A stretch of DNA of 64,000 bases from CAVYXK01 sp963708245 (lineage in GTDB: Bacteria > Pseudomonadota > Alphaproteobacteria > Acetobacterales > Acetobacteraceae): NCBI GenBank assembly GCA_963708245.1, contig OY970201.1:5828001-5892000 (forward strand). Reading direction: 5' to 3'. Made by a program: the position numbers and the translations under genes. Below, piece after piece: positions 11,107 to 19,591 of this stretch. The notes under the pieces were generated by a model, which did not search any database, had not been told where the DNA came from, and was given only the letters and a program-made list of their open reading frames with translations. How positions within the stretch are numbered: position 1 is the stretch's first letter; the number at the start of each line of letters is the position of its first letter.

Positions 11107-11301
11107 CTAGTCCTCGCTGAGGGCGCAGTGACCTACCAGGAGACCGATCGGCAGAGAGAGCAGCCCCCAGCTTCCGAGCGCAGTCAGCAAGACATGTCTC
11201 GGGTCGTGCACCGTTAGTTGCAAAAATATCGCCAGGGCGAGCATCCCGATGCTGCTGCCTGCTAGGCAAGTCCTGGCGAGAAAGCGCTTCGCTCTTAGCA
11301 T
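11107..11301 (-). CDS. Small two-helix membrane protein, function unknown
   Basis: This 64-residue ORF has basic N-terminal residues (MLRAKRFLAR), then two predicted membrane segments (SSIGMLALAIFLQLTV and ALGSWGLLSLPIGLLVGH) joined by a short polar HDPRH loop. This is a coherent small membrane protein rather than a random frame. No clear ribosome site precedes the ATG. It lies alone between the kinase and hydroxyacyl-CoA dehydrogenase genes. I recognise no family. Confidence 0.5.
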   Translation of the reverse strand: MLRAKRFLARTCLAGSSIGMLALAIFLQLTVHDPRHVLLTALGSWGLLSLPIGLLVGHCALSED

Positions 11302-11516
11302 AGTTGGCCGCTACCCGATCGGATGCCCGCTCCTGCTGTTCGTTACTGAGCGGCACGTTCCCCGAACGCCGCTACCCTGGAACGGATGTGTATCATACCT
11401 ATGAATGTAGCCAGATTGGCAAGCCTTCACAAGACTGTCAATGATTCGGTGCACGACTGCGCTTGACACCGGCGGACCTCTCCGCCGACGGCCGGACCGC
11501 CCTGCCCGCCGGCGCC

Positions 11517-12446
11517 TCAGCGCGTCGGGCGCGGCGGAGACTGGCTGTAATCGTAGAAGCCGCGGCCGGTTTTTCGGCCGAGCCATCCTGCCTCAACGTA
11601 TTTGACCAGCAACGGACACGGTCGATACTTGCTATCCGACAAACCTTCGTAAAGCACTTGCATGATCGACAGGCAGGTGTCCAGGCCGATGAAATCAGCC
11701 AGCTCCAGCGGACCCATCGGGTGGTTGGCGCCGAGTCGCATGGCAGCATCGATCGCGCTGACCGACCCGACCCCCTCGTAAAGGGCATACACCGCCTCGT
11801 TGATCATCGGCACCAGGATGCGGTTGACGATGAAGGCCGGGAAATCCTCGGCCACCGCGGTGGTCTTGCCGAGCCTGGTGGCGAGTGCCTGTACCGCCTG
11901 GAATGTCGGCTCATCGGTGGCGATGCCGCGGATGATCTCCACCAGCTTCATCACCGGCACGGGATTCATGAAATGCATGCCGATGAATTTGCCGGGGCGG
12001 TCTGTGGTGGCCCCGAGGCGGGTGATCGAAATCGAGGACGTGTTGGTGGCCAGCAGGCAGGACGGCTTCAGGTGCGGGGTGAGCGTCTTGAACACGGAGC
12101 GCTTGATGTCTTCTTTCTCGGTCGCCGCCTCGATGACAAGGTCCGAGTCGCCGAACGCCCCGTAATCGGTCGAGGTGGTGACGCGCGCCAGGGCAGCGTC
12201 CTTGTCATCCGCCGTGATCACGTGGCGATTGACTTGGCGCTCCATGTTGCGGGCCATGGTGGCTACGGCCTTCGACAACTGGTCGGGGTTGACGTCGAGC
12301 AAGGTTACCGGGAGGCCAGCCAGCGCGCAGACATGCGCGATACCGTTGCCCATCTGGCCGGCGCCTATCACGCCGACCTGGGCGATCTCGGGGATTTCGG
12401 TAGCGAGTGGCACAGCAACGGACTGCGGCGTGACTTCGACGTTCAT
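11517..12446 (-). CDS. 3-hydroxybutyryl-CoA dehydrogenase
   Basis: The 309-residue protein has an NAD-binding Rossmann start (QVGVIGAGQMGNGIAHVCAL) and the signature IGMHFMNPVPVMKLVEIIRG around the catalytic histidine. The C-terminal dimer domain includes FIVNRILVPMINEAVYALYE and GANHPMGPLELADFIGLD. It oxidises 3-hydroxyacyl-CoA, most likely 3-hydroxybutyryl-CoA, to the 3-oxo form in fatty-acid or PHB metabolism. It begins directly after etfA on the same strand, so electrons from acyl-CoA oxidation and this step share an operon. Confidence 0.93.
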   Translation of the reverse strand: MNVEVTPQSVAVPLATEIPEIAQVGVIGAGQMGNGIAHVCALAGLPVTLLDVNPDQLSKAVATMARNMERQVNRHVITADDKDAALARVTTSTDYGAFGDSDLVIEAATEKEDIKRSVFKTLTPHLKPSCLLATNTSSISITRLGATTDRPGKFIGMHFMNPVPVMKLVEIIRGIATDEPTFQAVQALATRLGKTTAVAEDFPAFIVNRILVPMINEAVYALYEGVGSVSAIDAAMRLGANHPMGPLELADFIGLDTCLSIMQVLYEGLSDSKYRPCPLLVKYVEAGWLGRKTGRGFYDYSQSPPRPTR

Positions 12447-13382
12447 TCAGGAGCGCTCCAGTTCGGCTGCCAGCTCGGGCAGCGCGGTGAACAGATCAGC
12501 GACCAGGCCGTAATCCGCGACCTGGAAGATGGGCGCTTCCTCGTCCTTATTAATTGCCACGATAACCTTGCTGTCCTTCATCCCGGCGAGATGCTGGATC
12601 GCGCCTGAGATGCCGACAGCAATATATAGGTCCGGGGCGACGACCTTGCCGGTCTGTCCTACCTGGTAATCGTTCGGCACAAACCCTGCGTCCACCGCCG
12701 CGCGGGATGCGCCGATCGCCGCCCCCAGCCGATCAGCGATCGGGTCCAAGAGCTTGAAATTGTCGCCGCTCTGCATGCCTCTGCCGCCGGAGATGACGAT
12801 CCGGGCGGCGGTAAGCTCCGGCCGTTCACTCTTCGAGAGCTCGGCCGATACAAATCGCGAGACGCTCGGCGACTCGATGGCGGGCGCGGGCTCGACCGTC
12901 GTGTTGCCGCCTTCGGTAGGTACAGGGTCGAAGCTCGCCGCGCGCACGGTGATCACTTTCTTCGGGTCTGCTGACCTCACTGTCGCCAGCGCGTTGCCGG
13001 CATAGATCGGCCGGATGAAGGTGTCCGCGTCCACAACGCCGGAGATGTCGCTGATCGGCTGAAGATCCAGCAGCGCAGCGACTCGCGGCATCACGTTCTT
13101 GCCCACCGCGGTGGCGGCGGCGAGCAGGTGCGAGTAGCCGGGTGCCAGTTGCACCAGCAAGGCTGCCAACGGCTCGGCCAGCACGTGCTCGAAGGCCGGC
13201 AGGTCGGCGGCGATCACCTTGGTCAGGCCCGGCAGCTTTGCTGCTGCGTCAGTGGCGGCGCTGATTCCGCTGCCCACGACCAGCCCGTGCACCTCGCCAA
13301 GCTGACCAGCGGCGGCAACGGCGCTACGCGAGGGCTGCTTGACCCCGGTCGCGTCGTGTTCCAGCAGGACGAGACTCGTCAT
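12447..13382 (-). CDS. etfA: Electron transfer flavoprotein alpha subunit
   Basis: The 311-residue protein shows the ETF-alpha C-terminal FAD motif (RIVISGGRGMQSGDNFKLLD, AAVDAGFVPNDYQVGQTGK, PDLYIAVGISGAIQHLAGM). With EtfB it accepts electrons from acyl-CoA dehydrogenases and passes them to ETF-ubiquinone oxidoreductase. It starts three bases after the etfB stop and abuts the dehydrogenase gene, giving an etfB-etfA-hbd order typical of alphaproteobacteria. Confidence 0.96.
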   Translation of the reverse strand: MTSLVLLEHDATGVKQPSRSAVAAAGQLGEVHGLVVGSGISAATDAAAKLPGLTKVIAADLPAFEHVLAEPLAALLVQLAPGYSHLLAAATAVGKNVMPRVAALLDLQPISDISGVVDADTFIRPIYAGNALATVRSADPKKVITVRAASFDPVPTEGGNTTVEPAPAIESPSVSRFVSAELSKSERPELTAARIVISGGRGMQSGDNFKLLDPIADRLGAAIGASRAAVDAGFVPNDYQVGQTGKVVAPDLYIAVGISGAIQHLAGMKDSKVIVAINKDEEAPIFQVADYGLVADLFTALPELAAELERS

Positions 13383-13385
13383 CGA

Positions 13386-14135
13386 TCAGATCACCTTCGC
13401 TTCGGTCTTGAGCTTGTGCACAAGTTCTGCGACCGAGCTGACCTTTTGTCCCGCTTGGCGCTTCGGCGGCTCGGCCACCTTCAGGACCGTGAGGCGCGGC
13501 GTCGGATCGACTCCAAGATCGGCCGGCTTCAGCATCTCGATCGGCTTCTTGCGGGCCTTCATGATGTTGGGCAACGAGGCGTAGCGCGGTTCGTTCAGCC
13601 GCAGATCCGTGGTGACGATCGCAGGCAGGTGTAGGGCCACGGTCTCCAGTCCGCCATCGACCTCGCGCGTGACCGTGATCTGATCGCCGTCGATCGTGAT
13701 CTTGCTGGCGAAGGTGCCCTGCGGCCAGCCGAGCAAGGCGGCCAGCATCTGGCCGGTGGCGTTCATGTCGTCGTCGATCGCCTGCTTGCCGAGGATGATC
13801 AGCCGCGGCTGTTCCTTCTCGGCAATCGCCTTCAAAAGCTTGGCCACCGCGAGTGGCTGAAGTTCGGCGTCAGTCTCGACCAGAATGCCACGGTCGGCGC
13901 CCATCGCCAGCGCGGTGCGAATCGTCTCAGCGCACTGCGCCACGCCCAAAGAGATGGCGACAATCTCGCTGGCGACGCCTTTTTCCTTCAGGCGTATCGC
14001 CTCCTCGACGGAAATCTCGTCGAACGGGTTCATCGACATCTTCACCCCGGCGGTTTCCACGCCGGAGCCGTCTGCCTTCACCCGGACCTTCACGTTGTAG
14101 TCCACCACCCGCTTGACGGGGACGAGTATCTTCAT
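13386..14135 (-). CDS. etfB: Electron transfer flavoprotein beta subunit
   Basis: Start chosen at 14135 because MKILVPVKRVVDYNVKVRVK is the conserved EtfB N-terminus; the frame stays open upstream but that part is unlike the family. The 249-residue product carries SMNPFDEISVEEAIRLKEKG, ALAMGADRGILVETD and LPAIVTTDLRLNEPRYASLP, the ETF-beta signature. It holds the AMP site of the ETF heterodimer. It is followed at once by etfA. Confidence 0.96.
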   Translation of the reverse strand: MKILVPVKRVVDYNVKVRVKADGSGVETAGVKMSMNPFDEISVEEAIRLKEKGVASEIVAISLGVAQCAETIRTALAMGADRGILVETDAELQPLAVAKLLKAIAEKEQPRLIILGKQAIDDDMNATGQMLAALLGWPQGTFASKITIDGDQITVTREVDGGLETVALHLPAIVTTDLRLNEPRYASLPNIMKARKKPIEMLKPADLGVDPTPRLTVLKVAEPPKRQAGQKVSSVAELVHKLKTEAKVI

Positions 14136-14292
14136 GGGAAAACCGCGCCACCACCAGAAACGCAGGCGCGCCCCCAAAGGCCTGCTTCGCCCGAGGGACT
14201 GTTCGCACCTGCAATATGCGGCCGGACCATATGTGGCGGCCCGAGCCGCTGTCAAACGCTCGATGGGCTAGTGAGCGTGCCGGGGTCGCCGG

Positions 14293-14493
14293 TCAGCCGC
14301 GCAACAAGCTCATCATCAGGATGAACAGCAGCAACGCGGCGGCTTGCAAGATGACGCGCCAGCGCATCAACTGGTTGGAGCGCACCGGGTCGCCGCCGCC
14401 GCGCGCAAGCCCGATGAACCCGGCGAATAGCACCCCGAGCGTCGCCAGCATCAGCATCGCAACCGGGATGGCGAGCCACCGCATCCGTCTCAC
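14293..14493 (-). CDS. HIG1-domain twin-transmembrane protein
   Basis: This 66-residue protein has two membrane segments (LAIPVAMLMLATLGVLFAG and VILQAAALLLFILMMSLL) joined by a loop with SNQLMRWRV. That layout and motif belong to the bacterial HIG1/hypoxia-induced protein family, thought to associate with respiratory complexes. It lies 157 bases upstream of etfB on the same strand, a neighbourhood seen repeatedly in alphaproteobacteria. Confidence 0.8.
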   Translation of the reverse strand: MRRMRWLAIPVAMLMLATLGVLFAGFIGLARGGGDPVRSNQLMRWRVILQAAALLLFILMMSLLRG

Positions 14494-14595
14494 CTTGGCT
14501 GGAATGCCCCATGATAAAAGCCGGTTGCTGGAATTTCACCCCGTGGGCTGGGGTAACCTTGCCGACAGCGGGGAGTTGACCGTGCGCGCGGGACT

Positions 14596-17013
14596 ATGGT
14601 CGTACGCCGCACGATGAAACCACCTGCCCTGGTTCTGTTCGTGGCATGGCTGGCCCTTGCCGGCGGCGCATCCCCCCCGGCGCTCGCCGCCCCTGCCGCG
14701 ATCTCTGCCGCCTCCCCTCCCGCGCTGGGGATTACTCCCGAGCAGGCGCGTCAGGCGCTAGATGTGTTGAACGATCCGGCGAAGCGGGCGGAGGTGGTGA
14801 ACACCCTCGAGACCGTTGTGAAGGCGGAGGGCGCCCCACCGAAGGCTGCCGCCCCGGCGCCCGCAACACCAGGGCCGAAGGCGACGCCGCCTGCGCCGTC
14901 CGCAACACCGGCCAGTACGACCTCGAAGGTCACGGTGGAACCCGGCAGTCTCGGCGCTGCCGTCCTGATGGGCGCAAACGGTTTCGCTGGCTGGATCTCC
15001 GCCCAGGCGATCAGGGCCGTGCAGGCTGTGCGGGGATTCCCGCTGCTCTGGCTCTGGCTCGTGGTGATGGCGACCAACCCTCTTGCACAGACCCTGCTGC
15101 GGGAGGCCGTGTGGCGGGTGGCGATCGCCTTCGGCTGCGGGCTCGCCGTGGAGTGGGGTGTGCGGCTATTGCTCCGCCACCCAGTCCAGGTTCTGGAGGG
15201 CCGTTCGGCGGGGGTGGAGCCCGCCCTCTCGCAGGATGAGCCTGAGACGGCGGAAGCGCTGGCTGAGCAGGGCGAGACTGAACCGTCCCGTCATCGCCAT
15301 ATCGCCGCACTCACACTGCTGCGCCGCCTTCCGCTGGTGCTGCTGCGTTTTGCGTTGGACTTGCTGCCGGTGCTCGGTTTCGCGATCGCCGGCCACATTG
15401 TCGCCGCAACGGCGGTGGGCGGCTCCGATCAGACCCGACTGATTATCGTCGGGATGGTCGATGCCTATGTGATCTGCAGCGCCATCGTCTGCGTAGCGCG
15501 GATGATGCTGTCCCCGCAGGCGCAACGCTTACGCCTGGCGCGGATCTCGGATGCGACGGCCCTATGGGCTACCAACTGGATCCGTCGCATCGCGGTCGTT
15601 GCGGTGTTCGGCTACGCCATCGCCCAAGTGGGGCAGTTCCTTGGGATGTCGGTGTCAGCGCACGACGGTGTGCTCAAGCTGGCCTCGCTGATTTACCACG
15701 TCTTCCTGGCCGTCATGGTGCTGGAGAAGCGGCGGGCGGTGAAGCGCTGGATCCGTGCGCCGGCCGGGGCTAGTGGAGTGGTTGCGCGTCTACGCAATGC
15801 CATCGCTCCCGTATGGCACTGGATCGCGCTGTTCTTCCTGATTGCGTCATGGATCGTCTGGGCAGTCGAGATCCGTAATGGTCTCGCCAAGATCTTCCAT
15901 TTCTTTTTCACGCTTGTGCTGGTGGCGATCGTCACCCGGCTGATCCTTATCGTGCTTCTGGGCTCGCTCGATCGCGTGCTGCGGATCGAACCGGAGTTTG
16001 CCGAGCGCTATCCTGGCCTGGATAGTCGGCTGCAGGCCTATCACCCAGTGCTGCAGGCAGTGGCGCGTGTGCTGGTCTATCTGGCGGGCGCGCTAGTTCT
16101 GCTGGAGTTCTGGGGCGTCCAAACGTTTGAATGGTTCTCGGGCAGCTTCCTGGGGCGGCGCCTGGTTGGAGCGTTCGGCACGACGGCGGTGACGCTCGTG
16201 CTGGCGCTGATTGTCTGGGAAGCGGCAAACGCTGGGATAGAAGGGCATCTTGCCCGCCTGACCCGCAGCCAGCAGATGGCCCGCTCGACGCGGTTGCGAA
16301 CACTGCTTCCGCTGCTGCGCACCACGTTGCTGGTCTGCATCGTCGTGATCGCCGGGCTGACCGTACTATCCGAGATCGGTATCAACATCGGCCCGCTGCT
16401 GGCCGGGGCAGGGATCGTCGGCGTGGCGATCGGCTTCGGCTCACAGAAGCTGGTGCAGGACCTGATCACCGGCATGTTCCTGCTGCTGGAAAACACCATG
16501 CAGGTTGGCGACTGGGTGACCGTCTCGGGCCTTTCCGGCTCGGTGGAGCACTTATCCGTGCGCACAATCCGGCTGCGCGCCGGCGACGGTTCGGTGCACA
16601 TCATCCCGTTCAGCTCGGTGACCAGCGTGACCAACACCAATCGCGGGCTCGGCAATGCCGCTGTCAGCGTCACGGTTTCCTTCGCCGAGGATACCGATCA
16701 GGTGGGTAAGGTCTTGCAAGAGATCGCGGTGCAGATGCGCAAGGACCCCGACTTCGCGCCGAAGATGCTGAGCGACCTACAGCTCTGGGGCGTGGACAAG
16801 GTCGACGGCGCATCGGTGACGCTGACCGGCCAGATCGTGTGCACGGACGAGGGACGCTGGCCGGTGCAGCGCGAGTTTAATCGGCGGGTGAAGATACGGT
16901 TCCAGGAGCTCGGGATCACCATATTCAACCCCATGCAGGCGTACCTGATTCCCCCCGCCGAACCCGCACCGGCACGTCCTGCGCTGTCGGGTCCTAGGGA
17001 GGCCGCAGAATGA
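14596..17013 (+). CDS. Large mechanosensitive channel, MscS family
   Basis: The 805-residue protein begins with a signal peptide (PALVLFVAWLALAGG...ALAA), an Ala/Pro-rich periplasmic region and about ten membrane segments. It ends with a canonical MscS domain: pore helix region IGPLLAGAGIVGVAIGFGSQ, then KLVQDLITGMFLLLENTMQ, GDWVTVSGLSGSVEHLSV and IIPFSSVTSVTN. It should release solutes under hypo-osmotic shock. An ATG at 14614 (MKPPAL) fits the signal peptide as well as the one at 14596. The stop overlaps the next gene by four bases. Confidence 0.92.
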   Translation: MVVRRTMKPPALVLFVAWLALAGGASPPALAAPAAISAASPPALGITPEQARQALDVLNDPAKRAEVVNTLETVVKAEGAPPKAAAPAPATPGPKATPPAPSATPASTTSKVTVEPGSLGAAVLMGANGFAGWISAQAIRAVQAVRGFPLLWLWLVVMATNPLAQTLLREAVWRVAIAFGCGLAVEWGVRLLLRHPVQVLEGRSAGVEPALSQDEPETAEALAEQGETEPSRHRHIAALTLLRRLPLVLLRFALDLLPVLGFAIAGHIVAATAVGGSDQTRLIIVGMVDAYVICSAIVCVARMMLSPQAQRLRLARISDATALWATNWIRRIAVVAVFGYAIAQVGQFLGMSVSAHDGVLKLASLIYHVFLAVMVLEKRRAVKRWIRAPAGASGVVARLRNAIAPVWHWIALFFLIASWIVWAVEIRNGLAKIFHFFFTLVLVAIVTRLILIVLLGSLDRVLRIEPEFAERYPGLDSRLQAYHPVLQAVARVLVYLAGALVLLEFWGVQTFEWFSGSFLGRRLVGAFGTTAVTLVLALIVWEAANAGIEGHLARLTRSQQMARSTRLRTLLPLLRTTLLVCIVVIAGLTVLSEIGINIGPLLAGAGIVGVAIGFGSQKLVQDLITGMFLLLENTMQVGDWVTVSGLSGSVEHLSVRTIRLRAGDGSVHIIPFSSVTSVTNTNRGLGNAAVSVTVSFAEDTDQVGKVLQEIAVQMRKDPDFAPKMLSDLQLWGVDKVDGASVTLTGQIVCTDEGRWPVQREFNRRVKIRFQELGITIFNPMQAYLIPPAEPAPARPALSGPREAAE

Positions 17014-17732
17014 CCGATCTCGCCACGCTCGCCGATCTTGTCTCCCGCGACGGTTTCGCGTTCGTTCATGGACCGGCGATGCGCGAGACGCTCGAACGGC
17101 ACGGCTCGCTTGCAGACTGGAAAGAGTTTGCGGCGAGTTGGAACGATCTCGGGCTGGACACTTACATGGCCGATGGCGGACGCTACCGGAAGCGCCGTCA
17201 TGCAGCCTTTGCGGCTGACGCGCGCGGGATCCGCCGCAAGCCGCACCAGGCGCATTATCAGAGCCGCGACTATAACAGCCTGAACGGCGGCATCGCTCGC
17301 TGGTTCGATCCGGTGCTGCCCGCGATCGGCTCCGGCCCGAGCATGACGGCGATCCTGCAGACATGCCGCACGTTGTTCGACCGGCTGACCCTCACGCCTG
17401 CCTGGCACATCGAGGTGCACCAGTTTCGCATTGAGGCGCGCGTCGATGCGGTTGGGCGTCCGACGCCCGAGGGCACCCATCAGGACGGCGTCGATCACGT
17501 GCTGGTGCTGCTGGTCGGGCGGCAGAATATCCAAAGCGGGGTCACCACCATCACCGATCTTGCGCGTCATCCGCTCGGAAGCTTCACTTTGGCCGAGCCG
17601 CTCGACGCCGCGTTGGTTGACGACAATCGCGTGATGCACGGCGTGACGCCGGTCGAGCCGGTGGACCCGACCCGTCCCGGCTTCCGCGACGTACTAGTGG
17701 TGACGTTCCGGCGCGAGAACGCGAGCGCCTGA
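17010..17732 (+). CDS. 2-oxoglutarate/Fe(II)-dependent dioxygenase family protein
   Basis: The 240-residue protein matches the 2OG-Fe_Oxy_2 family, which includes free amino-acid hydroxylases such as isoleucine dioxygenase. An HxD iron pair is seen in PTPEGTHQDGVDHV, the distal histidine in DNRVMHGVTPVEP, and the 2OG-binding arginine region in GFRDVLVVTFRR. An earlier YRKRRHAAF segment is also typical. ATG overlaps the mscS stop (ATGA). Substrate is unknown; an amino acid is the most likely class from the family. Confidence 0.85.
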   Translation: MTDLATLADLVSRDGFAFVHGPAMRETLERHGSLADWKEFAASWNDLGLDTYMADGGRYRKRRHAAFAADARGIRRKPHQAHYQSRDYNSLNGGIARWFDPVLPAIGSGPSMTAILQTCRTLFDRLTLTPAWHIEVHQFRIEARVDAVGRPTPEGTHQDGVDHVLVLLVGRQNIQSGVTTITDLARHPLGSFTLAEPLDAALVDDNRVMHGVTPVEPVDPTRPGFRDVLVVTFRRENASA

Positions 17733-17744
17733 TCCCGTCCGCCG

Positions 17745-18296
17745 ATGCGGATCGTCGCCGGTACCTGGCGGGGTCGGCGGCTGGTTGCCCCGGCGGGAAC
17801 TCAGACGCGCCCGACTGCCGATCGCGCGCGCCAGGCACTGTTCGACATGCTCCTGCATGCGCCTTGGGCGGGGCGTGATGCGATCGAAGGTACGTTCGTG
17901 CTGGATGTATTCGCCGGGACCGGGGCGCTGGGGCTGGAGGCGCTCTCACGAGGCGCCGTTGCTGCGATGTTCATCGAGCGTGACGCGGCCGCATTGCGAG
18001 CGCTGCGGTCCAATATCGCGGCGTGCGGGGCTGAGCAGCGGTGCACCGTTGTGGTTGGGGATGCGCTGGACCCGCCGAGGGGGCCGCCTTGCGGGCTGGT
18101 ATTCCTCGATCCTCCTTATGGGCAGGGCTTAGGAGCGCTGGCATTCGAATGTCTTGCGGCACGCGGCTGGATCGCGCCTGGGGCCCTCGTTGTCGCGGAA
18201 ACTGCACGTGACGAGTTGGCGCCTGTGCTCGAAGAGTTGCTCGCCGAACGAAGATATGGTGCGGCGCGCATCAGCGTCTGGCGGGCGGCTTCATGA
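17745..18296 (+). CDS. rsmD: 16S rRNA (guanine(966)-N(2))-methyltransferase RsmD
   Basis: The 183-residue protein begins MRIVAGTWRGRRLVAPAG and has TRPTADRARQALFDML, the SAM-binding FVLDVFAGTGALGLEALSRG and the catalytic motif LVFLDPPYGQG. These are the RsmD signatures; it methylates G966 in the small-subunit rRNA. It follows the dioxygenase gene by twelve bases on the same strand. Confidence 0.95.
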   Translation: MRIVAGTWRGRRLVAPAGTQTRPTADRARQALFDMLLHAPWAGRDAIEGTFVLDVFAGTGALGLEALSRGAVAAMFIERDAAALRALRSNIAACGAEQRCTVVVGDALDPPRGPPCGLVFLDPPYGQGLGALAFECLAARGWIAPGALVVAETARDELAPVLEELLAERRYGAARISVWRAAS

Positions 18297-18590
18297 CGGG
18301 ACCGCCGAGTCCTCACCTGCATCTCTCCCGCTTCTGCGGGGGTGTATAGAGAGATAACCGAATTTGGTAATCGGCTGGGGCGTTTGAAGCCAGGAGTGCC
18401 TATGACTGCCATCTGCTACGCTGAAGCTCGCGTCCGTTTCCCGATACTTGGTCTGCACTTACGGGTGCTGAAAGAGGAGGTGGTGTGCCGAGCTAAAGAG
18501 ATCGTATAATCAGTCCGGCTACCATAGCGATGAATTACGCGCCAAGAATTATTATAGCGCGCTTTTTAGGGAGTACAATATCAAATATCT

Positions 18591-19031
18591 CTATCTTTGT
18601 GAGCCCAATGTTGGTCCCCTTTGCAGGGATGGGAAAGCACAAAAGCGCTCTACATAAAACCAGATGAAAGTGTAAGTAATAATGGTAGCAAATAAAACAA
18701 AAGAGAGCAGGCAAATTGAATCGCGGGTCACGGTTCTACGCTGCTCCTCGACCAGGTGGGCGGCTTCCGCTTTGCGCTTCTCCTCGGCCTGCTTTTCCTC
18801 CGCCTCGCGGGCGGCCTGCTCGGCCCGGCGCCTTGCCGCAGCCGTGCGAGCAGCCGGATTTGGAAACAGGCGCACCAGCCCTACTCGCCCTCGCGTTTGC
18901 TGAAGCGAACGCAGCTCTGGCCGAGCGCCGTCAGGGAACGCCCGAGTAATCCGTCGTTTTGGATCGAGTTCCTGCGCAGCCTCGCCCGTCGTGGGCTGCG
19001 CGGCGTCAAGCTGGCTATTTCGGATTCCCAC
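18591..19031 (-). CDS. Possible coiled-coil membrane protein, doubtful ORF
   Basis: The translated 146 residues include a charged helical stretch (ARRRAEQAAREAEEKQAEEK) followed by one membrane segment (ICLLSFVLFATIITYTFIWF). The pattern looks protein-like, but the first 25-30 residues lie antisense to an IS256 transposase remnant, so the native start is probably lost or further in. There is no internal Met and no clear ribosome site. It may be a truncated gene or chance. Confidence 0.3.
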   Translation of the reverse strand: MGIRNSQLDAAQPTTGEAAQELDPKRRITRAFPDGARPELRSLQQTRGRVGLVRLFPNPAARTAAARRRAEQAAREAEEKQAEEKRKAEAAHLVEEQRRTVTRDSICLLSFVLFATIITYTFIWFYVERFCAFPSLQRGPTLGSQR

Positions 19032-19077
19032 GAAGGACTGAAGGCCGCGGTTGCCCGTGTGCTGCAGGCCTCCTGGA
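18940..19077 (+). pseudogene. IS256-family transposase fragment
   Basis: In one plus-strand frame the translation contains FWIEFLRSLARRGLRGVKLA followed by ISDSHEGLKAAVARVLQASW. This is the conserved core around the second catalytic Asp (ISDAHEGLKAA) of IS256/Mutator-type transposases. The match stops after SW, where intact enzymes continue with QRCRVHF. No flanking ORF or terminal repeats are visible, so this is a decayed remnant of about 45 codons. Confidence 0.75.
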
Positions 19078-19345
19078 CTAGCCGTGAGCCTCAGGCAGTA
19101 GGCTTGGATTAGTGTTCCTCGTTCAGTGTCCGTACTATGATCGAGACGAATACATTGGTGCCTCGCTCGTACGGTGGCATTTCCATACCGGACGCGATAT
19201 GGTTTGCTATCATGGATGAATTGCGATAGATTTCGTTTGAACGTAGCGCCCGGATGATACGGGGGTCAATTATTATCCGTGACAGCCTTCCTTTGTATGC
19301 CGGCGACGTGATGACGAAACATCCGATCGTTGCCCCATTGCCCGC

Positions 19346-19582
19346 ATGACCCCCGATGTTTCAGTCATCGGGGCGCAGGCATTGCTGGTGGCGCTCCAGT
19401 CGGAGTGCGATTATATGGTGGTCGATCTGCCGCCGATGACCCATTGGTCGAGGCGCATGGTGTCGCCAACCTTCGATGGTTTCATATTGGTTGCGGGGTG
19501 GGGACGCACCCGCGCGGAGGGAGCGCTCGATTCGCTCGCCCGTACCGGACTGGATGATACGAAGTTCGTGGGCACAGCCTGA
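19346..19582 (+). pseudogene. C-terminal fragment of a polysaccharide-biosynthesis tyrosine kinase (BY-kinase)
   Basis: The 78 residues contain SECDYMVVDLPPMTHWSRR (a Walker B-like VVDLPP) and DGFILVAGWGRTRAEGALDS, as in the C-terminal P-loop domain of GumC/ExoP/Wzc-type kinases. The Walker A part and the chain-length determinant domain are absent upstream, and the reading frame ends earlier than in the family. It is therefore a remnant. It lies ten bases before the flippase gene, as expected of a former exopolysaccharide operon. Confidence 0.65.
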
Positions 19583-19591
19583 GGACCCAAG

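Larger units (their letters stand above)
18297..19345. other. Low-coding scar region with IS and polysaccharide-gene remnants
   Basis: About 1 kb with no intact recognisable gene and locally AT-rich sequence (18500-18720), unlike the GC-rich neighbours. It holds an inverted repeat after rsmD (CCCGC at 18327-18331, GCGGG at 18336-18340, with flanking ATCTCTC and GAGAGAT) that may act as a terminator. It also holds an IS256-type transposase fragment and a weak coiled-coil ORF, listed separately. Base composition and remnants point to past insertion and deletion. Confidence 0.6.

Noticed and set aside
11463..12608. 381-codon plus-strand open frame
   Set aside because: Antisense to the hydroxyacyl-CoA dehydrogenase and etfA genes; composition is that of a shadow.
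19138..19230. 30-codon frame starting ATGATCGAGACG
   Set aside because: Too short, no ribosome site or recognisable features, in a decayed region.
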